From the NCBI RefSeq assembly GCF_018139985.1, contig NZ_JAGSOU010000003.1, positions 124,001 through 188,000 on the forward strand: DNA of 64,000 nucleotides, written 5' to 3'. The notes under the pieces are model-generated. The model saw only the letters and a program-made list of their open reading frames with translations, was not told the DNA's origin and made no database searches. The position numbers were made by a program, and so were the translations under genes. How positions within the stretch are numbered: the first letter of the stretch is position 1; the number at the start of each line of letters is the position of its first letter. The DNA is from Actibacterium sp. MT2.3-13A (GTDB lineage: Bacteria; Pseudomonadota; Alphaproteobacteria; Rhodobacterales; Rhodobacteraceae). Below are positions 25,468 through 33,801 of the stretch, piece after piece.

Positions 25468-26679
25468 ATGAAAAACTACAATTGTTCGCGCCGCGGCTTC
25501 ATGGCCGGCGCAGGCGCATTGGCCGGGTCTTCGGCCCTGCTCAGCCCCCAGATGCTCTGGGCCCAGGGCCTCGGAGACCAGCAACTGCGGACCGTCGGCC
25601 TGTCGGTGACGGTGCAGGAGCGCATCCTGAACGACTTCAAGGCCAAGTCGGGCGTGGGCTCGGTGTCGGGCAAGGCCGACATTTTCCCCAACACCCAGAC
25701 CGAGCTGCTGTCGGGCTCCAACGCCTATGACTGCTGGGAAATCATCGGCGAGCGCCTGCCGGCGATGACCATCACCGAAACCATCACGCCGATCCCGACG
25801 GCGGATCTGAGCAACTGGGGCAACATCCGCCCGACCTTCACCGAGACCGATCCCAAGATGGAAGCGCGGGCGCAGATTTCGGGCCAGATCTGGGCGGACG
25901 AGGCCAAGACCCAGCTGTGGATGGTGCCCACCGTCTACAACTTCGACTCGATCGGCTACCGCCCGGACCTCGTTTCGGCCGAGGAGGCGAACACCTGGAC
26001 CGCGCTGTTCGACGAGAAGTTCAAGGGCAAGACCGGCCTGAACGTCGACCCGCTGATCGCCTTCGGCCAGGCCATCCTGGCGATGAACTCGCTCGGACTG
26101 CTTGAGGTTCCGAACCCCGGCAACCCCAGCGCCGATGAAATCGACGAGGCCGCCAAGTTCCTGATCGCCAAGAAGAAGGCCGGCCAGTTCCGCGCCCTGT
26201 GGGGCGATTTCGGCGAGCTGGTGAACCTGCTGGCCTCGGGCGAGATGATCCTCGCCGACGCCTGGCAGCCGGCGGTGATGGCGGTCAAGGCGCAGGGCAT
26301 CCAGTGCTCCTACGCGGTGCCGAAGGAAGGCTATCGCGCCTGGTCGATCGGCATCTCGCAGATCGCCAACAGCCCCAATGGCGATGCCGTCAAGGCCTAT
26401 GCCGATTACTGGCTGTCCGGCGCGCCCGGCATCACGGTGTCGGAGCAGGGCTACTATTCGCCGACCACCAACATCAAGGATGTGATGGACCCGGACAAAT
26501 ACGCCTTCTGGTACGAGGGCCAGCCCTGGAAGGGCGCGCCGGAGCGCGGCATCAACGAAGGCGACCTGCGCGACGGCGGCTCGCTGGAGGAGCGCGCCAG
26601 CCATGTCAGCTACTGGCACCAGTGGCCCGACGAGTACGACCACCTCATCAGCCGCTGGGACGAATTCCTCAGCGCCTGA
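25468..26679 (+). CDS. Tat-exported PotD-like solute-binding protein
   Basis: A 403-residue periplasmic receptor with a twin-arginine signal (CSRRGFMAGAGALAG..., residues 1 to about 33). Family 1/PotD-like fold with VPTVYNFDS and EGYRAWSIG blocks. It serves the permease pair 22132-23913. It is followed by a strong hairpin (26692-26720) and then an ATPase. A signal-less relative is encoded at 18570-19790. The ligand is probably a polyamine-, opine- or amide-like molecule, inferred from family and neighbours. Confidence 0.87.
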   Translation: MKNYNCSRRGFMAGAGALAGSSALLSPQMLWAQGLGDQQLRTVGLSVTVQERILNDFKAKSGVGSVSGKADIFPNTQTELLSGSNAYDCWEIIGERLPAMTITETITPIPTADLSNWGNIRPTFTETDPKMEARAQISGQIWADEAKTQLWMVPTVYNFDSIGYRPDLVSAEEANTWTALFDEKFKGKTGLNVDPLIAFGQAILAMNSLGLLEVPNPGNPSADEIDEAAKFLIAKKKAGQFRALWGDFGELVNLLASGEMILADAWQPAVMAVKAQGIQCSYAVPKEGYRAWSIGISQIANSPNGDAVKAYADYWLSGAPGITVSEQGYYSPTTNIKDVMDPDKYAFWYEGQPWKGAPERGINEGDLRDGGSLEERASHVSYWHQWPDEYDHLISRWDEFLSA

Positions 26680-26691
26680 CGGCATGACGCC

Positions 26692-26720
26692 GTGGGAAAG
26701 GGGGGCGCCCCCTTTCCCAC
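26692..26720 (+). terminator. GC hairpin after the binding-protein gene
   Basis: A perfect 13-bp stem (26692-26704 with 26708-26720, beginning GTGGGAAAGG) with a 3-nt loop lies 12 bp after the stop. No T-run follows. It is likely an attenuating or mRNA-stabilising hairpin ahead of the ATPase gene. Confidence 0.7.
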
Positions 26721-26761
26721 ATCCCCAAGCCCAACAGCGTTGCGACAGGAGCCGCGCCCCC

Positions 26762-27871
26762 ATGACGAATTTCGATCTCGAACTCGTGAAAATCCGCAAG
26801 GTCTATCCCGGCGGGACCGTCGCCGTGGAGGATTTCGACCTGCAGGTCTCGAAAGGCGAGTTCATCTCTTTCGTGGGGCCCTCGGGCTGCGGCAAGACGA
26901 CCACGCTGCGGATGATAGCGGGGCTCGAAAGCATCACCTCGGGCGAGCTGCTGATCCGCGGCCGCAATTTCACCCATGTCCCGACCGAAAAGCGCCCGAC
27001 ATCGACGATTTTCCAGAACTACGCGATCTTCCCGCACATGACGGTGCGTCAGAACATCGCCTTTGGCCTGCAGGTGCGCAACGTGCCCTCCGACGAGGTC
27101 AAGCGCCGGGTCGACACGATCATCGAGAAACTGGAACTGGGCGACGTCGCCGACGCCAAAGAAAGCGCCCTGTCGGGCGGCCAGAAACAGCGTCTGGCGC
27201 TGGGCCGCGGCCTGGTGACCGAGCCCGAGATCCTGCTGCTGGACGAGCCGCTGGGCGCGCTCGACGCGAACCTGCGGAAATCCATCCAGGAAGAGCTGAA
27301 GATCCTGCAGCGCGACCTCGGCATCACCTTCGTCTTCGTCACCCACGCGCAATCCGAGGCGCTGAGCATGGGTGACCGCGTGGTGGTGATGAACTCCGGC
27401 AGGGTCGAGCAGATCTCGGCCCCGTTCGAGCTTTACACGCGGCCGAAATCGCCTTTCGTGGCGCGCTTCATCGGCCGCAACAAGATCATCGACGGCCAGC
27501 TTGCCGAAATCGGCGCCGGCCGGGCCACGGTGCAGACCCGTTTCGGCCTGCTGTCGGGCGTGCCCGGCTTCGATCCGGCAGCGGCGCGCCCTGGGGCGCA
27601 GGCGCTGGCCGTGGTGCCCTCGGAATATGTCGGCGTGCACCGCGCGGATGACCCCCGGGGCGACACGCCGCTCGACAGCGTCAAGGGCACCGTGACCGCG
27701 ATGGATCGGGTCGGGCAGGTCATCTACGTCTCGGTCCGGCTGGACGACCGGCTGGACGTGCGGCTGGAGACCTACCGCGACAAGCTCGAGGGCCGCGGCA
27801 TCGAGCCCGGCTCGGAGGTCGAACTGCGCTGGAACCCCGAACGCACCACGATCGTTCTCGACGCGGGCTGA
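26762..27871 (+). CDS. PotA/MalK-like ABC transporter ATPase (canonical)
   Basis: A 369-residue ATPase with Walker A GPSGCGKTT, signature LSGGQKQR, Walker B LLLDEPLGALDAN and an intact H-loop VTHAQSEAL, plus a C-terminal TOBE domain. Start ATG 26762 follows CAGGAG; the open frame upstream overlaps the hairpin and is not supported. It is the second ATPase in the operon whose first ATPase lacks the H-loop histidine. It may form a heterodimer with it, or be the functional motor. Confidence 0.87.
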   Translation: MTNFDLELVKIRKVYPGGTVAVEDFDLQVSKGEFISFVGPSGCGKTTTLRMIAGLESITSGELLIRGRNFTHVPTEKRPTSTIFQNYAIFPHMTVRQNIAFGLQVRNVPSDEVKRRVDTIIEKLELGDVADAKESALSGGQKQRLALGRGLVTEPEILLLDEPLGALDANLRKSIQEELKILQRDLGITFVFVTHAQSEALSMGDRVVVMNSGRVEQISAPFELYTRPKSPFVARFIGRNKIIDGQLAEIGAGRATVQTRFGLLSGVPGFDPAAARPGAQALAVVPSEYVGVHRADDPRGDTPLDSVKGTVTAMDRVGQVIYVSVRLDDRLDVRLETYRDKLEGRGIEPGSEVELRWNPERTTIVLDAG

Positions 27872-27880
27872 GGGGGAGGG

Positions 27881-27902
27881 CCGCGCCCGGCGGCGGGCGC
27901 GG
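27881..27902 (+). terminator. GC hairpin after the second ATPase gene
   Basis: A perfect 9-bp stem (27881-27889 with 27894-27902, CCGCGCCCG/CGGGCGCGG) with a 4-nt loop, 10 bp after the stop. No T-run. It probably separates the transport operon from the deacetylase-like gene or attenuates read-through. Confidence 0.55.
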
Positions 27903-27974
27903 GCGACAAGACGAACAACAAACAGGCGCCGCCTGAGGACGGTGCCGATCCGAACCAACTAGGGAGTGAAACAC

Positions 27975-28850
27975 ATGGCTAAAGAAATCTACTGCGCCTT
28001 TGGCGTGGACGTCGATGCCGTCGGCGGCTGGCTCGGCTCCTACGGCGGCGAGGACAGCCCCTGCGACATCAGCCGCGGCATGTTCGCGGGCGAGGTCGGC
28101 TCGATGCGGCTGCTCGACCTGTTCGACCGCTGGGGCATCAAGACCACCTGGTTCGTCCCCGGCCACTCGATCGAGACCTTCCCCGAGCAGATGAAGCGCG
28201 TGGCCGAGGCCGGCCACGAGATCGGCATGCACGGCTACAGCCACGAAAACCCGATCGCCATGACGCCCGAGCAGGAAGAGGCGGTGATGGACAAGTCCAT
28301 CGAGCTGATCGAACAGCTCTGCGGCCGCCGACCCACCGGCTATGTCGCGCCGTGGTGGGAATTCTCGCCGGTGTCGAACGAGCTGTTGCTGAAGAAGGGC
28401 ATCAAGTACGACCATTCGCTGATGCATAACGACTACTCGCCCTACCGGGTGCGCGTCGGCGACAGCTGGACCAAGATCGACTATTCCAAGAAGGCCGAGG
28501 AGTGGATGAAGCCGCTGGTGCGCGGCCAGGAGACCGACCTGATCGAGATTCCGGCCTCGTGGTGGCTCGACGACCTGCCGCCGATGATGTTCATGAAGGC
28601 CGCGCCGAACAGCCACGGCTTCGTCAGCCCGCGGCACCTGGAAGAGATCTGGCGTGACCAGTTCGACTGGGTCTACCGCGAGATGGACTACGCGGTGTTC
28701 ACCTTCACCATCCACCCGGACGTGTCGGGCAAGCCGCAGGTGCTGCTGATGCTGGAGCGCCTCTACAACCACATCATCTCGCATCCCGGCGTCAAGTTCA
28801 CCACCTTCGACGCGATCGCGGACGATTACAACCGGCGCTTCCCGCGCTGA
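27975..28850 (+). CDS. NodB-fold amidohydrolase (polysaccharide-deacetylase family, imidase/PuuE-like candidate)
   Basis: A 291-residue carbohydrate-esterase-4/NodB-fold protein without a signal peptide, so probably cytoplasmic. Metal-site motifs are visible: GVDVDA (Asp12/Asp14), HGYSH (His86/His90) and APWW (125-128). Length and lack of export fit the branch that hydrolyses cyclic ureides or imides (PuuE allantoinase, bacterial cyclic imide hydrolase) more than cell-wall deacetylases. Start ATG 27975 has AGGGAG 8 nt upstream. Downstream are a CxxC protein and a CobW GTPase that could supply its metal. The substrate assignment is inference. Confidence 0.8.
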   Translation: MAKEIYCAFGVDVDAVGGWLGSYGGEDSPCDISRGMFAGEVGSMRLLDLFDRWGIKTTWFVPGHSIETFPEQMKRVAEAGHEIGMHGYSHENPIAMTPEQEEAVMDKSIELIEQLCGRRPTGYVAPWWEFSPVSNELLLKKGIKYDHSLMHNDYSPYRVRVGDSWTKIDYSKKAEEWMKPLVRGQETDLIEIPASWWLDDLPPMMFMKAAPNSHGFVSPRHLEEIWRDQFDWVYREMDYAVFTFTIHPDVSGKPQVLLMLERLYNHIISHPGVKFTTFDAIADDYNRRFPR

Positions 28851-28857
28851 TCCTTGC

Positions 28858-28884
28858 GCCCGGGCCGCATGGCGCGGCCCGGGC
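28858..28884 (+). terminator. GC hairpin between the amidohydrolase and the CxxC protein
   Basis: A perfect 11-bp stem (28858-28868 with 28874-28884, GCCCGGGCCGC and its complement) with a 5-nt loop, 7 bp after the stop codon. No T-run; a read-through attenuator or mRNA end-protecting structure. Confidence 0.6.
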
Positions 28885-28911
28885 CGTTCCACCGACAGGG
28901 AGACGGACGAC

Positions 28912-29241
28912 ATGTGCGGCCTTTGCGGGCTGCTGGGGGTGGTCCATTGGACCGAGACCTCGGCACATCCAGACGCGTTCACCGGCGATGCCCGGCGCAC
29001 CATCCGCGCCGAACGCAGCCACCGGGCCGCCATCGTCAACGCCGCGCTGGCGCCGCTGCGGATGAAGGTGAAGGATTTCCAGGCCAGCAGCTACATCCTG
29101 ACCTCCGCCACCGGCCGCAGCGAGATCGTCGACGACATCCAGGCGGTCTGGGGCGCGGTTGAGCGTCTGCGCGGCGCGCCCGTCGATCCGCTCGACCCCG
29201 ACTGGCTGGCGGCGCTGCCGGGGCAGGGGGGCAAGCCATGA
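28912..29241 (+). CDS. Small CxxC protein of unknown function, partner of CobW
   Basis: A 109-residue protein I do not recognise. It starts MCGLCGLLGVVHW, giving a Cys2-x2-Cys5 pair and a nearby His that could bind a metal; the rest is mostly helical without membrane segments. The N-terminus superficially resembles class II glutamine amidotransferases but the protein is far too short. Start ATG 28912 follows GGGAGACGGACGAC. Its stop overlaps the CobW-GTPase start by 4 bp, so the two are translationally coupled and probably work together, for example in metal delivery. Confidence 0.75.
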   Translation: MCGLCGLLGVVHWTETSAHPDAFTGDARRTIRAERSHRAAIVNAALAPLRMKVKDFQASSYILTSATGRSEIVDDIQAVWGAVERLRGAPVDPLDPDWLAALPGQGGKP

Positions 29242-30257
29242 TCCCGGTGAACATCATCACCGGCTTCCTCGGCTCGGGCAAGACGACGCTGCTGCGCGAG
29301 ATCCTGTCGCGGCCGGAGTTTTCCGACACCGCCGTCATCGTCAACGAATTCGGCGAGGTCGGGCTCGATCACATCCTGCTGGAGGAGGTCGAGGAGGGCG
29401 TGCTGCTGATGGACTCGGGTTGCCTGTGCTGCACCATCCGCAGCGACCTGAAGGACACCCTGCGCGACCTGCACGACCGCGCCGCGCGCGGCGACATCCC
29501 GCGCTTCCGCCGGGTGGTGGTGGAGACCACGGGGCTGGCCGATCCAGCCCCGATCGTCTCGACCATCGCGGCGGAGCCGGTGATCCGCAACCACTACCGC
29601 ATCGGAAACATCATCTGCACGGTCGAGGCCGTGGCCGGCGCGCAGACGCTGGCCGGCCAGCCCGAGGCGGTGAAGCAGGCCTCGGTCGCGGACCGCATCC
29701 TGATCACCAAATGCGACCTCTCCGACGCGCCGGAGATCGCCGCGCTTGAGGCCCGGCTGCATGCGCTGAACCCGGTGGCCGCCGTGGTCCGCAGCGAGGG
29801 GCGTGACTTCGACGCCGATTTCCTCTTCGCCGAGGATCTGGGCGATGCCGAGCGCCGCGCCGCCGAGGTCGCCCGCTGGCTGGAGAGCGCCGCGCGCGCG
29901 CCGGCCCATGACCACCTGCACGACAGCGACACCAATTCCTTCGTGATCGTCTATCCGCAGCCGATCGACTGGACGGCCTTCGGGGTCTGGCTGACCGCGC
30001 TGCTGCATGTGCATGGCGCGCATGTCCTGCGGGTCAAGGGCATCCTGAACGTGCAGGACTCGGACACGCCGGTGGTGATCCACGGGGTGCAGCATGTCGT
30101 GCACCCGCCGCTGCACCTGCACCGCTGGCCCGACGAGGATCGCACCTCGCGGATCATCTTCATCACCCGCGGCATCGGCGAAGGGGCGATCCGCCATTCG
30201 CTGACGACCTTTCTGGCCGCGGTCGCGCCCGCGGGCGGGGGGGAGGCCGCGGCATGA
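29238..30257 (+). CDS. CobW/COG0523-family GTPase, putative metallochaperone
   Basis: A 339-residue G3E GTPase. Walker A is GFLGSGKTT (9-17), the metal-binding motif GCLCC is at 61-65, VETTGLADPAP and the TKCD specificity motif follow, then a His-rich HDHLHDSD loop and the C-terminal CobW_C domain. Such proteins deliver Zn, Co or Fe to client enzymes. The upstream NodB-fold amidohydrolase, a metal-dependent enzyme, is a plausible client. Coupled to the small CxxC gene. Confidence 0.88.
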   Translation: MIPVNIITGFLGSGKTTLLREILSRPEFSDTAVIVNEFGEVGLDHILLEEVEEGVLLMDSGCLCCTIRSDLKDTLRDLHDRAARGDIPRFRRVVVETTGLADPAPIVSTIAAEPVIRNHYRIGNIICTVEAVAGAQTLAGQPEAVKQASVADRILITKCDLSDAPEIAALEARLHALNPVAAVVRSEGRDFDADFLFAEDLGDAERRAAEVARWLESAARAPAHDHLHDSDTNSFVIVYPQPIDWTAFGVWLTALLHVHGAHVLRVKGILNVQDSDTPVVIHGVQHVVHPPLHLHRWPDEDRTSRIIFITRGIGEGAIRHSLTTFLAAVAPAGGGEAAA

Positions 30258-30296
30258 TCCTCCCCCGCGCGCGCATCCCGGAAAAAGGACCCAGAC

Positions 30297-31700
30297 ATGG
30301 CTGATCTCGAAGCCCTCAGCGGCCGCTCGGCGGCCACGATCGCCCGCGCGCTCGCGGCGGGCGAGGCCAGCCCGGTCGCGCTGGCCGAACTGCTGCTCGA
30401 CCGGATCGCGGCGCAGAGCTCGCCGGTGTTCCTGGCGGTGACGCGGGAGCGCGCGCTGGCCGAGGCCCGCGCGGCGCAGGCGCGGCTGACGGCGGGCCGG
30501 GCGCTGTCGCCGCTCGACGGGGTGCCGATCGCCTGGAAGGACCTGATCGACGTTGCGGGCACGCGCACCACCGCCGCCTCCGATATCTACCGCGACGCCG
30601 AGCCCGCCCGCGCCGATGCCCCCATCGTGGCCAATGCGGCGGCCGCCGGGATGGTGAGCCTGGGCAAGCTGAACCTGACCGAATTCGCCTATTCCGGCCT
30701 TGGGCTGAACCCGCATTACGGCACGCCGGTCAACCCGAACGACCCGGCCACGCCGCGCGCGCCGGGGGGCTCGTCCTCGGGCTCGGGCGTGGCGGTGGCG
30801 TCGGGGCTGGCGCCGGTAGCGATCGGCACAGACACGGGCGGTTCGGTCCGCATCCCGTCGGCCTTCAACGGGGTGGTGGGCTACAAATCGTCGGAGGGGC
30901 GGATCTCCACCGCGGGCGTCTTCGCGCTGTCGCGGACCCATGACACCATCGGGCCGCTGGCGCGCTCGGTCGAGGATTGCGTGCTGAGCGAGATGGTGCT
31001 GCGCGGCGCGGCCACCAGCGCGGTGCGCCGCCGCCCCGCCGAGGGGCTGCGGATATTCGTGCCCGAAACCGTGGTTCTCGACGATCTCGACCCGGCGGTG
31101 GCGGCCAATTTCGAGGCAAGCCTGCGCCGGCTGGAGGCCGCCGGCGCGCGCATCGAACGCGGCCCGCTGCCACCCTTCGCCGAGGCGCTGCGGCTGGCCG
31201 GTGAGATCGGCACCATCACCGCCGCCGAGGCCTATGTCGAGCACCGCGCGCTGGTCGACGGCCCCGAGGCCGCGCGCATCGACCGCCGCGTGGTGGCGCG
31301 GATCATGGGCGGCAAACGGATGCCGGCCTCCGGCCTGATCACCCTGCACCGGGCGCGCGCGGCCGGCATGGCGGAACTGGCGGGGCGGCTGGACGGCGCG
31401 CTGCTGGCAATGCCCACCACGCCGCACACCGCCCCCGAGATCGCGCCGCTGGAGGCCGACGACGAGCTGTTCCACCGCGTCAACCTCAAGACGCTGCGCA
31501 ACACGCTGATCGGCAATTTCCTGAACCTGCCCGGCCTCGCGATCCCCAACGGGCGCGATGCGGACGGGCTGCCCACCAGCTTCCTGCTGGCCGCGACCGG
31601 CGGCGAGGACGACCGGCTGCTCGGCGCGGGGCTCGGCGTGGAACACATCATTCGTGGCGAGGACGCGACAGAGAAGGACTGTGAAAGGATGACCAAATGA
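30297..31700 (+). CDS. Amidase-signature hydrolase 1
   Basis: A 467-residue cytoplasmic amidase-signature enzyme. The Ser-cis-Ser-Lys triad is Lys81 (WKDLIDVAG), Ser159 (GGSSSGSG) and nucleophile Ser183 (DTGGSVRIP); the 24-residue spacing between serines is as in known family members. Its stop overlaps the hyuA start by 4 bp, so it is coupled to the second hydantoinase-type pair and probably hydrolyses the linear amide or half-amide released by ring opening. A GatA role is unlikely because gatB and gatC are absent. Confidence 0.87.
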   Translation: MADLEALSGRSAATIARALAAGEASPVALAELLLDRIAAQSSPVFLAVTRERALAEARAAQARLTAGRALSPLDGVPIAWKDLIDVAGTRTTAASDIYRDAEPARADAPIVANAAAAGMVSLGKLNLTEFAYSGLGLNPHYGTPVNPNDPATPRAPGGSSSGSGVAVASGLAPVAIGTDTGGSVRIPSAFNGVVGYKSSEGRISTAGVFALSRTHDTIGPLARSVEDCVLSEMVLRGAATSAVRRRPAEGLRIFVPETVVLDDLDPAVAANFEASLRRLEAAGARIERGPLPPFAEALRLAGEIGTITAAEAYVEHRALVDGPEAARIDRRVVARIMGGKRMPASGLITLHRARAAGMAELAGRLDGALLAMPTTPHTAPEIAPLEADDELFHRVNLKTLRNTLIGNFLNLPGLAIPNGRDADGLPTSFLLAATGGEDDRLLGAGLGVEHIIRGEDATEKDCERMTK

Positions 31701-33790
31701 TCAGAGTAGGCGTGGATGTCGGTGGAACCTTCACCGACATCGTTCTGGAGCGCACCCGGCAGGCGGGCGAGGACGACCAGCGGATCGTCGTGACCAAGGT
31801 GCCCTCGACCCCCTCGGACCAGTCCGAGGGGGTGGTGAACGGCGTGCTGCAGGTCTGCCGCCTGGCGGGCGTGGAACCGGGCGACATCGACGTGCTGTTC
31901 CACGGCACCACCGTCGCCACCAACATGGTGATCGAGCGCAACGGCGCCGAGGTCGGCATGCTGACGACCCGCGGCTTCCGCGACATCCTGCACATGGCCC
32001 GGCACAAGCGGCCGCACAATTTCTCGCTGCAATTCGACGTGCCGTGGCAGTCGAAGCCGCTGGTCAAGCGCCGCAACCGCCTGCCGATCACCGAGCGCCT
32101 GTCGCCGCCCACCGGCGCGGTCGAGGTGCCGCTGGACGAGGACGAGGTTCGCGCCGCCGCCGAGCTGTTCAAGAAGCGCGGGCTGGACGCGGTGATCATC
32201 GGCTTCCTGTTCTCCTTCCTCAACGACGCGCATGAGAAACGCGCCGCCGAGATCGTCCGCGAGGTGATGCCGGACGCCTTCGTCTGCGCCTCCTCGGACG
32301 TGGTCAACGTGATCCGGGAATACGAGCGCTTCAGCTCGACCGCGATGAACGCCTATGTCGGGCCCAAGACCGCGCTCTACCTGCGCCGCCTGGAAAGCCG
32401 GCTGAAGGAGAACGGCATCGGCGCCACGGTGCGGATCATGCAGTCGAACGGCGGCATCTCGACCATCGACCAGTCGGCGGCGCGGCCCATCGGCCTGCTG
32501 CTTTCCGGCCCGGCCGGGGGCGTGATCGGCGGCCGCTGGACCGGCCATCACTGCGACAGCGCCAATATCATCACCATCGACATCGGCGGCACCTCGGCCG
32601 ACATCTCGGTGATCCAGAACGGCGAACTGCGGATCAAGAACCCGCGCGACACGCTGGTCGCCGACCTGCCGGTGCTGGCGCCGATGATCGACATCGACGC
32701 GATCGGCGCCGGCGGCGGCTCGATCGCCTATGTGGACGAGGGCGGCGCCTTCCGCGTCGGGCCGCGCTCGGCCGGCGCGGTGCCGGGCCCGGCCTGCTAT
32801 GGCCGCGGCGGCACCGAGCCCACCGTGACCGACGCGCAGGTGGTGCTCGGGCGGCTCGATCCCGAGCGTTTCCTCGGCGGCGACCTGTCGATCGACAAGT
32901 CCCTCGCCGAGAAGGCGATCCGCGAGCATATCGCCGAGCCGCTGGGCCTGAGCGTCACCGGGGCGGCGCTGGGCATCCTCAAGATCATCAACAACAACAT
33001 GGCGCTGGCGATCAACGCCAACTCGGTGGCCAAGGGGATCGACCCGCGCGGCTTCTCGCTGATGGGCTTCGGCGGGGCGGGGCCCCTGCATGTCGTGGCG
33101 CTGGCCGAGATGGTCCGGGCCAAGGACGTGATCTCGCCGCTGCAGCCGGGGATCACGGCGGCGATGGGCCTGCTGGTGACGGACCTGAAATACGAATACA
33201 CCCGCTCGGTTCTCAAGACGCTGGACGATGCCGACGACGCGGCGCTGGCGCAGATCAACGCCATCGCCGACGACCTGATCGCCGAGGCCAACGCCCAGCT
33301 CGAGGCCGACGGCATCCCGCCCGCGGCACGCCGGTTCCAGAAGGTCATGGAATGCCGCTATCTCGGGCAGGGGTTCGAACTGCGCGCCGAGATGCCGGAC
33401 GCGGCCCTGACCCAGGAGAACAAGCACGCGGTGATCGACTCGTTCTTCGACGTGCACAAGGAAGCCTACGGTCACGCCTTCCGCGACCAGATCACCGAGG
33501 GCGTGACCCTGCGGGTGATCGCCTCGGCCGAGGTCGACCAGCTGCGGCTGCCCGGCCTCGACCACGGCGGGCGCCACAACCCCGAGGAGGCGCATCTCTA
33601 CGACGCGGACACCATCTTCGACGACGGCCACGCGACGCCGACGCCGCGCTACGACCGCACCAGGCTGCTCGCCGAGGACCGGATCACGGGGCCGGCGATC
33701 ATCACCCAGCACAACTCCACCACGATCGTGCCGCCGGGCTTCGCCGCGACGGTGCTCGGCCACGGCGACATCCGCATCGAACGGACCTGA
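31697..33790 (+). CDS. hyuA: Hydantoinase/oxoprolinase subunit A (pair 2)
   Basis: A 697-residue HyuA-family ATPase subunit with VGVDVGGTFTDIVLE at the N-terminus and IDIGGTSADIS in the central domain. It is coupled to the upstream amidase and followed 11 bp later by hyuB. Pair 2 is clearly diverged from pair 1 (8279-12135), so a different ring substrate is likely. HyuAB enzymes include N-methylhydantoinases, oxoprolinases and caprolactamases; sequence alone does not choose. Confidence 0.88.
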   Translation: MIRVGVDVGGTFTDIVLERTRQAGEDDQRIVVTKVPSTPSDQSEGVVNGVLQVCRLAGVEPGDIDVLFHGTTVATNMVIERNGAEVGMLTTRGFRDILHMARHKRPHNFSLQFDVPWQSKPLVKRRNRLPITERLSPPTGAVEVPLDEDEVRAAAELFKKRGLDAVIIGFLFSFLNDAHEKRAAEIVREVMPDAFVCASSDVVNVIREYERFSSTAMNAYVGPKTALYLRRLESRLKENGIGATVRIMQSNGGISTIDQSAARPIGLLLSGPAGGVIGGRWTGHHCDSANIITIDIGGTSADISVIQNGELRIKNPRDTLVADLPVLAPMIDIDAIGAGGGSIAYVDEGGAFRVGPRSAGAVPGPACYGRGGTEPTVTDAQVVLGRLDPERFLGGDLSIDKSLAEKAIREHIAEPLGLSVTGAALGILKIINNNMALAINANSVAKGIDPRGFSLMGFGGAGPLHVVALAEMVRAKDVISPLQPGITAAMGLLVTDLKYEYTRSVLKTLDDADDAALAQINAIADDLIAEANAQLEADGIPPAARRFQKVMECRYLGQGFELRAEMPDAALTQENKHAVIDSFFDVHKEAYGHAFRDQITEGVTLRVIASAEVDQLRLPGLDHGGRHNPEEAHLYDADTIFDDGHATPTPRYDRTRLLAEDRITGPAIITQHNSTTIVPPGFAATVLGHGDIRIERT

Positions 33791-33801
33791 GGGAGAGAGA
33801 C

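Noticed and set aside
28912-28950. MCGLCG start read as a class II glutamine amidotransferase
   Set aside because: Real enzymes of that class need about 200 further residues of the amidotransferase domain; this protein is 109 residues long and lacks the later motifs.
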